Part shown: piece by piece, positions 9,282 to 19,116 of the stretch
Position numbering within the stretch: the stretch's first letter is position 1
How the letters are laid out: every line of letters begins with the position of its first letter
Notes under the pieces: generated by a model
Told to the model about the DNA's origin: nothing
Seen by the model: only the letters and a program-made list of their open reading frames with translations
The model's database searches: none
Made by a program: the position numbers and the translations under genes
IMG/VR virus record: IMGVR_UViG_3300033153_009093
Span: 116,375-180,374 of that record
Strand: one strand, 5' to 3'
DNA from: a virus
Length of the DNA stretch: 64,000 nt

Positions 9282-9312
9282 ATAAAAAAGGCTGCGCTAA
9301 AAGCACAACCTT
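9282..9312 (-). terminator. Terminator after the Hc1-like gene
   Basis: 10-bp stem with two to three G-U pairs (9303-9312 with 9288-9297), loop of five bases, then a T run on the minus strand. Confidence 0.8.
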
Positions 9313-9341
9313 TTCATCTTTAATTATTTTTCTGTCTTAGT

Positions 9342-9536
9342 TCAGAATGTTTTACAATCAGCAACTGATTGACTTCTAAAATCTTTAAACAACTTTGCCA
9401 ATTCTAAAGTTTGTTTTCTAGCTCGCTTCGCTGCCACCTTTTTCTTTTTTATCGCATAATCGTCCAGTTCAGCAACTAATTCTTCAATAAGACCTTTAAT
9501 ACCACTTACGATTTCGACAGATTTTAATTCTTCCAT
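9342..9536 (-). CDS. Histone H1-like DNA-binding protein (Hc1 family)
   Basis: 64 residues with a basic centre (AIKKKKVAAKRARKQTLELAK) followed by LFKDFRSQSVAD. This matches the small Hc1-like proteins of Bacteroidetes and Chlamydiae (pattern KAAxxRARKxxLELxKLxKEFR). It probably binds and compacts DNA. It is monocistronic with its own terminator. The stop is TGA and base composition is slightly higher in GC than the neighbours. A chromatin-like role on phage or host DNA is inference. Confidence 0.75.
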   Translation of the reverse strand: MEELKSVEIVSGIKGLIEELVAELDDYAIKKKKVAAKRARKQTLELAKLFKDFRSQSVADCKTF

Positions 9537-9573
9537 AAATATATCACCTTCCTTTCTATTTTAATAAGTTAAT

Positions 9574-12039
9574 TTAATCACATCTTGAATATCCACAGGA
9601 TATACATTTTATACAGCCGCCTTCATCTAATAATATTTCCTTACAATTGGGACAGTTATTACTATTATTAGAATATACATTTTCATTTATATATACCTTT
9701 AATACCCTTGAAACTACAGCTACAAAATCACTAACAAAATTACTAGATTTTTTAAGTTGTTTTATAATGAATTCATGATATACTCCATGTCTCAATGATA
9801 ATGAAATCATCCTTGTTAATGCTTTATATTCATCATTCATGAATAATTCAGTTATTTCATTATATTCAATATATGAGTTTCTAAATGGAATTTTTAAAGT
9901 ATAATTCCCATGATTTTTTATTATTATTCCTTTTTTAACATTTTGCGAAATATTAAAAAATTCATTTTTCTTCCCGGCAAATATTTCATATGGAGCATCG
10001 TTTAATATTCCTATAAGAACTATCCACTTTTCTCCAGCCACTGAACAGTGATGTATTTTACAACTTAATTCCTTTGGCCTCTTCGGTGCGCATTGATAAG
10101 TGATACTATCAGGTCTATATAATTTATCAATGCAACTTTTTACTTTTTTCTTATCATATTTTAATTTATGCTCTATTGGATTTTCAAAAATCAAGATACC
10201 TTCTCTTGAACCTTCACGATACACTGACAACGCTTTTAAGCCTTTATTAAAGGCATCGGAGTATATATCCCCTATTTTTTGAAAATCAAAATCAAAGGGC
10301 AAATTATACGTTACAGAGATGGCGGCATCAACCCATCTTTGAACCTTGCTCATTAATTCTACCTTTTTAAAGGGGTCAATTTCATGAGCAGGTGATAATA
10401 AATCAGTATCGATATATTTATTTACAATATTAATTATTTTTTCACCAATTTTACCATCTGTATCTAACTCTGATCCGCTAAAATTATTAATTAAATTATA
10501 ATCAAATACATCACATTTCCCTATTTCTTTCATTTTGCTTAATACTATTTTTTTAATAACACTTGGTAAAACAAAATAGTAATCATATTCATTTTTAGAA
10601 ACTGCTCTTGTTTTTCTCCAATAAGCAAACCCTATAGTTGGTTCTATGCCAGATGATAGGCAATCATTCGGAAATGTCATTGAAATTGAACCAGTGGGGG
10701 CTACTGATAATAAAGCTCCATTTCTAATTCCAGTATTGTAAAATAAATCTTTTAAATCACTAAACTCGTTAAATAAATTTTTTAAAAATTTAGTTTCTTT
10801 TAATGTTCCTGTTTCTTTTCCACGTATCCAAGCAGAACATGGCCCTCTTTCGATGGCTAATTCGCAAGAAGCTTTAAATGCATAATATTGATAATATTTA
10901 AAAAATAAATCAACTGCCATAATAGCTTCATCTGAATCATATTTAATATTATTATTATAAAACCACATATGAAGGTTTGTTACACCTAATCCAATTTCTC
11001 TTAAATCTTTAACAATTTTTAATTGTTCTGGTAATGGAGATTTATAATCATTGTCAATTTCAAATTGAATTACATTATCCATAAACCTAACCAATGAATA
11101 AGTTTTCTCTTTCATAAAATCATGAAAATTATTAGTATCAATAAAAGGCACTTCTTCCATATTTAAAGATGCCAATGCACATACTCCATAATTAGGTAAA
11201 GGTTTTTCAGAACAAGCATTTGTTCCTATAATTTCATAACCTAACGCTTCTTGAATAGAGCCGTCTTTCATCCTATCAATGAATTGTATACCCGGTTCAG
11301 CATGATCATACGATTGCTTACATAATAAATTAAATATATAAGATGCATCTACAAATTTTGAAATCTTATGATCTTTTAAATCGAAATATAATTCCCATTT
11401 TTCATTATTATGAACTGCCTTCATAAAATTATCTGATATTTGCACAGATATATTCATATTTTTTAAAGTATCTAAATCACTTTTAGCTGTAATAAAATCA
11501 ATTACATCAGGATGAGAATCTTTAATAGCACTAAGAATGGCCGGTCTTCTACCTTTCTGACCGACCTCATCCGCAATAGAATCAAAAGATTTCATCCAAT
11601 TAATAACACCTTCTGATACTTCAGAACTATTATTAACCGCAGTTCCTTTAGGTCTTAATTTTGAAAATTCTATACCAAGGCCTTGTCTATATGCCGCCAT
11701 TTTAGCACATTCATATCTAGCTTTATAAATAGCTTCTAAAGTATCATCACCTATAACTACACTAGTACAATTAAATAAACTGATTTTTTTAGATTTATTA
11801 TTAATACCGGATATAATAGAACCACCGGGCCGCCAAATGCCTTTTAATAAATCCTCTTTCCAGTTATTTTTCCATGAAGTTTCTTCAGTTTCAATTGAAA
11901 CTGAAGAAACTTCAGTCGCAATATTATCAAAACATTGTCTAACTGTTTGGGTTTTATTTTTTAAATACTTAGATTTAAAAATATCTATTCTCATTTGATC
12001 ATTATTAAAATAATCATTTATAGCTGTATTATCTTTCAT
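9574..12039 (-). CDS. nrdJ: Ribonucleotide reductase, class II (adenosylcobalamin-dependent)
   Basis: 821 residues. Visible active-site features are LFNCTSVVI (first redox Cys), GIEFSKLRP, the NACSE finger-loop motif followed by PNYGVCALASLN, and LSVAPTGSISM. The C-terminus carries a Cys cluster (CPNCKE...CIKCISCGYSRC) typical of NrdJ zinc tails. It reduces ribonucleotides to deoxyribonucleotides using B12, without needing an NrdB partner, so it works with or without oxygen. It heads a dNTP operon with dNMP kinase and dUTPase. No TAG codons. Confidence 0.9.
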   Translation of the reverse strand: MKDNTAINDYFNNDQMRIDIFKSKYLKNKTQTVRQCFDNIATEVSSVSIETEETSWKNNWKEDLLKGIWRPGGSIISGINNKSKKISLFNCTSVVIGDDTLEAIYKARYECAKMAAYRQGLGIEFSKLRPKGTAVNNSSEVSEGVINWMKSFDSIADEVGQKGRRPAILSAIKDSHPDVIDFITAKSDLDTLKNMNISVQISDNFMKAVHNNEKWELYFDLKDHKISKFVDASYIFNLLCKQSYDHAEPGIQFIDRMKDGSIQEALGYEIIGTNACSEKPLPNYGVCALASLNMEEVPFIDTNNFHDFMKEKTYSLVRFMDNVIQFEIDNDYKSPLPEQLKIVKDLREIGLGVTNLHMWFYNNNIKYDSDEAIMAVDLFFKYYQYYAFKASCELAIERGPCSAWIRGKETGTLKETKFLKNLFNEFSDLKDLFYNTGIRNGALLSVAPTGSISMTFPNDCLSSGIEPTIGFAYWRKTRAVSKNEYDYYFVLPSVIKKIVLSKMKEIGKCDVFDYNLINNFSGSELDTDGKIGEKIINIVNKYIDTDLLSPAHEIDPFKKVELMSKVQRWVDAAISVTYNLPFDFDFQKIGDIYSDAFNKGLKALSVYREGSREGILIFENPIEHKLKYDKKKVKSCIDKLYRPDSITYQCAPKRPKELSCKIHHCSVAGEKWIVLIGILNDAPYEIFAGKKNEFFNISQNVKKGIIIKNHGNYTLKIPFRNSYIEYNEITELFMNDEYKALTRMISLSLRHGVYHEFIIKQLKKSSNFVSDFVAVVSRVLKVYINENVYSNNSNNCPNCKEILLDEGGCIKCISCGYSRCD

Positions 12040-12042
12040 AAA

Positions 12043-12654
12043 TTAAATACCAAAAAATTTATCAACATCTTCATATAACTGCAATAACCCATTATTCTTA
12101 TTAATAAATTTATATTTAAATCTTATTTTATCCAATTCAATTTCTGATACATGTTCGTCCCATTTTTTTGTTGTAGGATTTTCTATCTTGGCGCATGTAG
12201 ATTCTTTTTGATTATTAACGTAAGTAAATTCATTAATAAATCTTATATCATCTACTATATAAGATTTGTCTAAATGATAAGCGTTTCTAAAACAAGTAAC
12301 CCAATGATAAGAGTTTCTAACTCTAAAAATATCTGTTCCTATATATTGTAATAAATATCTATAAATATCGCAAATTTTACAATATTCTATAGCTTTAATG
12401 CTGTCTATATTTTCAATTGTTAATTTATCATACTTAAATTTTTTTAATTCCCTTTTTAAAGGGTCAAGATTTAATACCTTCCCAGTATAAAAATTGTTAT
12501 TAGTTTTATCAATATCGGTTAATCCTGAGATATTATATACTAGCCTTTTCAATGGTGTAGCAAAAGAATAAATTGGTATATTTAATCGTCTTGATAAATA
12601 TTTTGATATCTCAGTTTTTCCTGATCTCTTTTTTCCCGCTAATCCTATAATCAT
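12043..12654 (-). CDS. Deoxynucleoside monophosphate kinase (T4 gp1-like)
   Basis: 203 residues. P-loop GLAGKKRSGKTE is at residues 4-15, followed by SRRLNIPIYSFATPLK, the pattern of phage dNMP kinases. YIVDDIRFINE is the conserved DxR-type segment found in this family. It converts dNMPs to dNDPs, feeding the dNTP pool with the neighbouring reductase and dUTPase. Gap of 3 bases to nrdJ. Confidence 0.85.
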   Translation of the reverse strand: MIIGLAGKKRSGKTEISKYLSRRLNIPIYSFATPLKRLVYNISGLTDIDKTNNNFYTGKVLNLDPLKRELKKFKYDKLTIENIDSIKAIEYCKICDIYRYLLQYIGTDIFRVRNSYHWVTCFRNAYHLDKSYIVDDIRFINEFTYVNNQKESTCAKIENPTTKKWDEHVSEIELDKIRFKYKFINKNNGLLQLYEDVDKFFGI

Positions 12655-12698
12655 ACTTTATCCTATAATTATATTTAATTTTTCTTTTTTCAATAATA

Positions 12699-13169
12699 TT
12701 ATTTTAAACCAGTACTGCCTATACCACCACCTCTATCGTTTCCTAATTCTTTTAATTGTTTAACAGAATGAGCAACAATATATTTAACTGGTATTACTCT
12801 GTCAATAATTGCTTGTGCTACTCTATCGCCCTTTTTAAAACTAACAACTTCACCGCCAAGATTATACCACATGACAAAGATTTCTCGACCCCTATAATCG
12901 GAGTCAATTATACCTGTTGTATTTTTAAAAATTAGCTCAGTTTTAGCCGAAAGGCCTGATCTAGGATATATCTTCATACAATAACCATCAGGTATTGATA
13001 TAAATAATCCCGTTTTAATCATTTTATTTTCAAATGGAGTTATTGTAAAATCTTCCGAACACCTAATATCTACAGCGGCAGAATTAATAGTTGCGTAATT
13101 CATGTCTTGTATATCATCGCCATTGTCATTTTTTTCTGACCAAAAATGTACTTCTACAGTTTCTTGCAT
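12699..13169 (-). CDS. dut: dUTP diphosphatase
   Basis: 156 residues with all five trimeric dUTPase motifs in order: AAVDIRC, PRSGLSAK, GIIDSDYRG, KGDRVAQAII and the C-terminal RGGGIGSTG arm. It hydrolyses dUTP to dUMP, preventing uracil incorporation and supplying ThyX (35725..36729). Confidence 0.95.
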   Translation of the reverse strand: MQETVEVHFWSEKNDNGDDIQDMNYATINSAAVDIRCSEDFTITPFENKMIKTGLFISIPDGYCMKIYPRSGLSAKTELIFKNTTGIIDSDYRGREIFVMWYNLGGEVVSFKKGDRVAQAIIDRVIPVKYIVAHSVKQLKELGNDRGGGIGSTGLK

Positions 13170-13188
13170 AATATTTTTTTGTTAATAT

Positions 13189-13281
13189 TTATAGTAAATT
13201 TCTAATAATATATTGGTAAGTGTCCCAATCAATAATATTATTTAAAGTTAATTTAATTAGTATTTTTTCTGACACCTTCAT
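13189..13281 (-). CDS. Small unknown ORF between rIIB and dut
   Basis: 30 codons (MKVSEKILIKLTLNN...), with an ATGA overlap onto the rIIB stop. The overlap suggests coupled translation. Too short to classify. Confidence 0.4.
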   Translation of the reverse strand: MKVSEKILIKLTLNNIIDWDTYQYIIRNLL

Positions 13282-14252
13282 TTTTCTACCTTTTCAAATA
13301 AAAAGCATTTGACATTATCGTAATCATTTTTATAAATACCATAATATTGTACAATGTTATTAACTTTTTCAGTATATAAATCTTGTATAATATAATCTCT
13401 TATTTGTTTTATAGATTTAGGTATAGCAGAAGGCTTTCTTTTCTTAAAATCTATATCATTTTTTATTCGATATTCTATATCTTTTAATGAGATGTCATCG
13501 ATATGATATAAATAATTTCCTATTTTCACTGTTTCGTAAACTTTACTTTTTATTTTATGACCTAAAGCTGATACAACTTTATATTTACAACATCTTAATT
13601 TAGCATTATCGTAATCATAAGGAACGGATACTACATCAGCAGGATTTATTTTAACTTGTATTAAAATTCCTTCATCTGATCCATAAAAATTTTTAGCATA
13701 TGAATATGACGCTGCATGAAGTCCAACAGAACAAGTAACTTTTCTATCCGAACAAACTTCAGCTCTGTCCATTTCGACAATTGAACCGACCGAATTATTA
13801 AAAGTGTTTGTTGCAAAATCTTTAAAATTAGAAGTAACTTTTTTATAAGCTATAAAATGTCCATCGACTGTTAAGGGATATTTATTATGTTCTAAAAATA
13901 AATATAATTCGGAAATAGAATCTTCTGATTTATTATTTATTAAATTATTCCAAAAATTTAATAAATTATCAAAGGGTAATCCGTTATTATGAAAATCTAC
14001 AATTTTATTAGAAATATAATCGCTTACTTTCCGACCATATGAATATACTGAACCATTTAATATACAAAATTTATCATTACTTTCGGCTTCAATAAAATCC
14101 TTTACATCTACAAGCTTTCTAATCTTTTTAAAATCGCCATCTTTTATTAATTTTAAAATCTTATCATATAATGCAGTTTTTTTATTTACATCAAAAACTT
14201 CGTCTTCGTATGATATTACAATGCCATTTTTTAATATATGGTAATTAAACAT
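13278..14252 (-). CDS. rIIB: rIIB-like protein
   Basis: 324 residues from the chosen ATG at 14250-14252 (MFNYHILKNG), which overlaps the rIIA stop (ATGTTTAA). A longer frame upstream would run deep into rIIA and is unlikely. A VDGHFIAYKKV segment and the following GLHAAS region are typical of rIIB proteins. Together with rIIA it is linked in T4 to exclusion of superinfection and resistance to the lambda Rex system; the biochemical role is unresolved. Confidence 0.8.
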   Translation of the reverse strand: MFNYHILKNGIVISYEDEVFDVNKKTALYDKILKLIKDGDFKKIRKLVDVKDFIEAESNDKFCILNGSVYSYGRKVSDYISNKIVDFHNNGLPFDNLLNFWNNLINNKSEDSISELYLFLEHNKYPLTVDGHFIAYKKVTSNFKDFATNTFNNSVGSIVEMDRAEVCSDRKVTCSVGLHAASYSYAKNFYGSDEGILIQVKINPADVVSVPYDYDNAKLRCCKYKVVSALGHKIKSKVYETVKIGNYLYHIDDISLKDIEYRIKNDIDFKKRKPSAIPKSIKQIRDYIIQDLYTEKVNNIVQYYGIYKNDYDNVKCFLFEKVEK

Positions 14253-16389
14253 TTTCTTTTTTCGCCTCATTATAGATATTAATATAATCAACAAAATTAT
14301 ATATTTCATCATCGCTATTAGTATAATACTTTATATAATCTAATAAAGGATATTTTATGAAAAATATATCAATTCCTTTACTAAACTTTTTTATTTTTCT
14401 TTTTATAAAATTTTGTTTGATCTCTACTTCGTTTATTTTTTTTCTACTAATTCGTCTAAATAATCTAAAAAAATTATACATATGAGCGTTATAATCTAAA
14501 ATATTTTTATCATTTATTTTAAGATAATAAGAATCATAATCTAAAATAAATTTTTTAAATTTATTATCTTCTATCAATTCAAAATATTCTTTTAGATTAT
14601 ATATTTTTTTCAATCTATTAACATAATCGATATCATTAGACCTACATCCTACATTATTATTACAATAATAATAAAAATTTATTTGATTAATATTATCAAT
14701 CAAATGCTGTTGAAATAAATTAGTTAAATCTTCTAATGAAAGTATCTCTTTTCCATCTAAAATTTCCGGTTGATATTTATTATACTTTAAAATAATTATA
14801 GTATCTTCTGTTAAATAGTTATATATATTTGTTAATTCTACATAATTACCTATATCATCTTTCCTGCCTTTATATAAAATATAATGAGTGTAATTATTTT
14901 GTAAATCTATTTGATTACAATACTTTAATTCTACCTTTTTAGAATAGCTTTGATACTCATAATAATAGTTACTACGATTTGATACCGTTGTAGTTTTCGC
15001 AAACATGTCAGAGTAACTATAAACATTTTCTAAAGTACTCAGGGATTTAAATAATTGTAATATTTCTTTAGTTTTTCTACGTTTTGTATCTATTGATGCC
15101 GTAATAATAGTAACATTTTCTATATTATTACTATTGCAAAATTGTTTTATCTTTGATTTATTTATTATTTTGGTAAATTTATCATTAATGATTATAACAT
15201 CTACCATCAGTGGTTTAGATATATACATGCTATTGGAATAATTAATAGCATTCAAACGATTATGTATTCTATTAATTTTATATTGCGTTAAAATATATCC
15301 ATAATCTCTTAAATCGATATAAAAATTAGTATTAGAATAGTAAATAGAAAAGAAATTATTTGAAATTTGGAATTTAGTTAAAAAATAAAAAAGTTCTAAA
15401 TCTTTTTCTTTAATTATATTATATAAATCTTTAATATATTCTACATCTGAAATGTCAATACTTTTTGAAATTTTTTTACATATAATATCTATTTTGGAAT
15501 TTAAAACATCATGCGTATTATTATCATTAAATATAGCTTCTCTATTAATAACTGGAAATAATTCCCCGGTATTAAAAAATAAATATACCGCCATTCTATA
15601 TTTTGTATTTATTTTATTATGAGGTATATAGTTATTAACACTATCATATATTATACCATCTATAACTATAATAACATCATTATTATCTTCTTTTAAATAA
15701 CCCTCATATCTTGAAGTATCTACAATAGCGGCAGACTTATTTTGAATATACTTAATTGTATAATCTTCAAATGAAAATGTATTATTATTATCAATAATAT
15801 TAGGTCTTACTTTCCAAAAGAAAGAAGTTCTAAAAACACATTTAGCAGCTTTTGATAAATCTTTAGAATTGATATTAACTTTTATTATAGTACCATTACA
15901 TTTATCAACTTCTTTCTTTGATAACAAATCCAATTTACCTATATTATTATCAAGATATGCAATATATTTATATTCTATTTTATTATATACAGTCGTTATA
16001 TTAAAAGAATCGGTATAACTCCATGCAGTTTTAGCACCTATACCAAATCCTCCGGTTTCATTATTATTAGTTGATTTAGTGCTATTGCCAAGTTTAACAA
16101 ATACTTTAGCAATTCTGTCAGAAGAAAGACCTATGCCATAATCTATAAACCGAATATATGGATCAATAGGTGTAGGTAATATGACATCTATAGGAATTTC
16201 CGATTTTAATGCTTCTCTATGGGAATCCCTTGCATTGCTCATATACTCTTGTATTAGTATTTTTAATGGGTTCTTATAAAGTTTAGTGGAAAGTATATCA
16301 AATATAATTGCTTCATTTTCAATACCAAATTTCATAGTATCAACACAATCGGATTTTTTTACTTTGAACGAATCGTAATCAATCTTCAT
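14245..16389 (-). CDS. rIIA: rIIA-like GHKL ATPase
   Basis: 714 residues. GHKL ATP-binding features appear near the start: QEYMSNARDSHRE (N box), FIDYGIGLS (G1 box) and TGGFGIGAKTAWSY (G2 box). This is the layout of T4 rIIA, a membrane-associated protein acting with rIIB. The C-terminal two thirds is Asn/Tyr-rich and poorly conserved. Confidence 0.85.
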   Translation of the reverse strand: MKIDYDSFKVKKSDCVDTMKFGIENEAIIFDILSTKLYKNPLKILIQEYMSNARDSHREALKSEIPIDVILPTPIDPYIRFIDYGIGLSSDRIAKVFVKLGNSTKSTNNNETGGFGIGAKTAWSYTDSFNITTVYNKIEYKYIAYLDNNIGKLDLLSKKEVDKCNGTIIKVNINSKDLSKAAKCVFRTSFFWKVRPNIIDNNNTFSFEDYTIKYIQNKSAAIVDTSRYEGYLKEDNNDVIIVIDGIIYDSVNNYIPHNKINTKYRMAVYLFFNTGELFPVINREAIFNDNNTHDVLNSKIDIICKKISKSIDISDVEYIKDLYNIIKEKDLELFYFLTKFQISNNFFSIYYSNTNFYIDLRDYGYILTQYKINRIHNRLNAINYSNSMYISKPLMVDVIIINDKFTKIINKSKIKQFCNSNNIENVTIITASIDTKRRKTKEILQLFKSLSTLENVYSYSDMFAKTTTVSNRSNYYYEYQSYSKKVELKYCNQIDLQNNYTHYILYKGRKDDIGNYVELTNIYNYLTEDTIIILKYNKYQPEILDGKEILSLEDLTNLFQQHLIDNINQINFYYYCNNNVGCRSNDIDYVNRLKKIYNLKEYFELIEDNKFKKFILDYDSYYLKINDKNILDYNAHMYNFFRLFRRISRKKINEVEIKQNFIKRKIKKFSKGIDIFFIKYPLLDYIKYYTNSDDEIYNFVDYINIYNEAKKENV

Positions 16390-16476
16390 AATTTTTTATT
16401 ATTAGTTTAATTTTATTTAAAAAAGTATAAGTTATATAAATTATAACACATTATGAAGATAAAATCAACACAAATA

Positions 16477-17712
16477 TTATGTCAATGTTTCAAGAATATA
16501 ATTTTTAAAATTATCAACAATTTGTTTTTTAACTGTAATATTCCATTCATTACAACAGCACGGAGCATAATCTTTATATCTCATATCATAGTCTTCAGAT
16601 TCATGTAACGATTTTTGAAAATCGCAAATATCGTCCGCCTTCTTTACATGAATAAAACAAGGAGAAGTTGGACAATCGGATTTTATGTTTAAAGATTTTG
16701 TATATTTATAATATTTAGTTCTGCATTCATATGGAAATGGGCCGTATAACCCAATAGCAGGCTTTTCAATACCTTCACGAAAATGAAATAGTGCAGTATC
16801 AACACTAATACAAAGAGTAGCATCATATGCATCAAGAAAAAATTCATCAAGATTTTTAGCTGCTATAATTTTAATTCTGTCATCTTTTAAATTATTAATA
16901 TAATTTATATCTTCGATTCTTAAATTCAATTCATGGATATATATATTTACATCCTTATTATTAATACATTCAATTACGGATTCATAAATATCCTGAAATC
17001 TCATAGACCTAATTATAGCAGTAGATCTAGGATTAATTAAAATACTAGGTTTATCAGAATCTATATTAGATTTATTATTATTTATTCTTGCTGTTTTTAA
17101 TTGAGGTCTTCCCCATTCAAAGTCAAACTCATCAATCCCGATAGTTTTATATTGTAATTCATACCAATTATCTTTACTATTTTCAATAACACCTTCATAA
17201 TAAATAGTCTTATACCTACTATTTACTCGTTTTTTTTCTAAAGAGTTATTACTTTTATATCTTACAATTGGCGAAAAATAAGATATAAATGTCACTGGTT
17301 CTCGATACCATTTAAACACGCTTCTATATTTTTCTTGAGAAATGAATTTTAAATTTTTAGATTTCTTATTTAAAAATTGTACTATATTCATTGAAATAGA
17401 AGATAAAGCGATTAAATCGCCTATGCCTCCGGTTCTTAATATAATAGGAAATACCATTTTATTTTCTTTTGTAAAATCTAATTTATCTATAACATCGTCA
17501 ATATTTTTTTCATATTTAACAATTTTATTATAAATATTTTTTACTTGAGATGCTATCATATGTCTATCAGAAGTTCTAATAACTTCTATTAACCTTTCTT
17601 TAAATGTTAACCATATAGTATCAGCGAATAAATACATATGTTTAGGTTGTATTTTTATATCATTATCATTAATATTGATAGAAATACTTTTTTTAAATTC
17701 AACAATTTTCAT
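16477..17712 (-). CDS. Glycosyltransferase family 9 (heptosyltransferase-like)
   Basis: 411 residues. ILRTGGIGDLIALSSIS resembles the RxGGIGD motif of GT9 enzymes. The C-terminal half has ILINPRST, then CISVDTALFHF and IGLYGPFPYE, matching the sugar-nucleotide site of ADP-heptose:LPS heptosyltransferases. A Cys-rich tail (CPTSPC, CC near the end) is unusual. It overlaps the TrpRS start by 14 bases. It may glycosylate a host surface, phage protein or nucleic acid. Confidence 0.75.
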   Translation of the reverse strand: MKIVEFKKSISININDNDIKIQPKHMYLFADTIWLTFKERLIEVIRTSDRHMIASQVKNIYNKIVKYEKNIDDVIDKLDFTKENKMVFPIILRTGGIGDLIALSSISMNIVQFLNKKSKNLKFISQEKYRSVFKWYREPVTFISYFSPIVRYKSNNSLEKKRVNSRYKTIYYEGVIENSKDNWYELQYKTIGIDEFDFEWGRPQLKTARINNNKSNIDSDKPSILINPRSTAIIRSMRFQDIYESVIECINNKDVNIYIHELNLRIEDINYINNLKDDRIKIIAAKNLDEFFLDAYDATLCISVDTALFHFREGIEKPAIGLYGPFPYECRTKYYKYTKSLNIKSDCPTSPCFIHVKKADDICDFQKSLHESEDYDMRYKDYAPCCCNEWNITVKKQIVDNFKNYILETLT

Positions 17713-18649
17713 TAATATTACACCTTATATTATTTATTTTTTTTAATAGATAATTATAATTATCTATTATATTTTTTTCATTAACAATATTTAATGATAT
17801 ATTATCATCAAAATTATTAATATATAACTTCATTATTTTTAATAGTTCTGTTATATTAAATTGCTTACAATTATAACAAGCATCTTCTATACAGTTTATA
17901 TCATCAAAATTTATATTGAAGTATTTTATAAAATACTTCAATAAATTATTATACAAATGACATTCAGTACCAGTTTTATATTTAATGATATACTTTTTCA
18001 TATTATCTATATCATCAAAATTAATAAAATTATTTAATGATTTTGACATTTTTTCTTTTTCATTGCTTCCATAAATAACATTATTAGAAATATTAATTTT
18101 TATATTTTTTATATTTAATTTTTTATAAATATCTTTCATAATGTTAATATTTGATTTTTGATCATTTGCTAAAAAAACAGTTGTTATTTCATTATCATTA
18201 TGATATAATAATACATCAAAAGTTTGTAAAACTGGATATAATAAAAATCCCAAAGATTTATTCTTACTATTTTTAAATGTAGGATTTTTTAATAATTTTG
18301 ATGTATTTATTAACGGAAGATATTTATATGTTAAAGAAGTATGATAATTATTAATGTTTTTATTATTTTGAAATATAAATAATAATTTATTAATATTATT
18401 ATCAATGTTTTTATTATTATATATTAAATATGTTTTATATAATGAATAAATCTTTTTTGCTAGTAAAATAGAATTATTATTTATTTTATTAGCTGAAATA
18501 TTAGATAATTCTGAATGAGTTTCAGCTAGTAAAATAAATATTTTATTAACATTTTTAAACATTATATTATCAAACATATTTAAAATTGTCATAACATGTC
18601 CAATATGTAAATTATTTCCCGTTGATCTAATTCCAAAATATATATTCAT
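17699..18649 (-). CDS. trpS: Tryptophanyl-tRNA synthetase, divergent, with Fe-S-type Cys motif
   Basis: 316 residues, class I aminoacyl-tRNA synthetase. GIRSTGN (6-12) and HIGH (15-18) form the first signature, and KMSKS is at 200-204. Family-specific stations match TrpRS: FxQ...H at 92-103, LLYPVLQTFDVLLY at about 136-149 (compare YPVLMAADILLY) and ANDQ at 161-164 (compare GEDQ). C230-x22-C253-x4-C258-x2-C261 mirrors the C-x22-C-x6-C-x2-C [4Fe-4S] motif of Thermotoga TrpRS, placed near the anticodon-binding region. In a phage whose UAG appears to mean Trp, the likely job is charging a tRNA-Trp(CUA). No TAG codon occurs in this gene, as expected if it must be made first. Confidence 0.88.
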   Translation of the reverse strand: MNIYFGIRSTGNNLHIGHVMTILNMFDNIMFKNVNKIFILLAETHSELSNISANKINNNSILLAKKIYSLYKTYLIYNNKNIDNNINKLLFIFQNNKNINNYHTSLTYKYLPLINTSKLLKNPTFKNSKNKSLGFLLYPVLQTFDVLLYHNDNEITTVFLANDQKSNINIMKDIYKKLNIKNIKINISNNVIYGSNEKEKMSKSLNNFINFDDIDNMKKYIIKYKTGTECHLYNNLLKYFIKYFNINFDDINCIEDACYNCKQFNITELLKIMKLYINNFDDNISLNIVNEKNIIDNYNYLLKKINNIRCNINENC

Positions 18650-18670
18650 AAATTATTCCCTTTTAAAATA

Positions 18671-18718
18671 TATTTATATATATCATATTTTTTTAAAAAA
18701 ATATGATATATATAAATA
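18671..18718. repeat. Perfect 48-bp palindrome in the divergent intergenic region
   Basis: The left arm 18671-18694 is the exact reverse complement of 18695-18718, with no spacer and a T7A7 centre. It lies between the divergently read TrpRS gene and the plus-strand operon from 18760. It could be an operator, a cruciform or an RNA hairpin in either leader. Confidence 0.95.
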
Positions 18719-18759
18719 AATATAAGAAATAGAATTAATATTAACCAATAAAAAAATTT

Positions 18760-19116
18760 ATGAATTTCATTAATTATTTTGATAATATATCAGAATTTAA
18801 ATATAAAAAAGATATTATAAAAGAAATCAATATGATATATCATATTGATTTATCAGATAAAGATTATAAAAATAATATTAATAATTTATTAAAGAAGGAA
18901 ATTATTGATAAATCTTCTAAAAAAGGAAAATGTGGCTACATATCTGTTTCATTTTTAAAAAGTAAAAATTTTTCGGATGGAGCATTGTATTTTAATTCAT
19001 TAAAAAACAAAAAACACAATGCTCAGGATTTTAATAAAAAACATGATATAGAAGTTATAATACCTTTTAATAAAAACGATTGTATTATAGAATTAAATTT
19101 AATGGATGAATTATAA
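18760..19116 (+). CDS. Unknown 118-residue protein
   Basis: First gene of the rightward block, ending one base before the exonuclease start. Lys/Asn-rich; the N-terminal half looks helical. No motif recognised. Confidence 0.6.
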   Translation: MNFINYFDNISEFKYKKDIIKEINMIYHIDLSDKDYKNNINNLLKKEIIDKSSKKGKCGYISVSFLKSKNFSDGALYFNSLKNKKHNAQDFNKKHDIEVIIPFNKNDCIIELNLMDEL

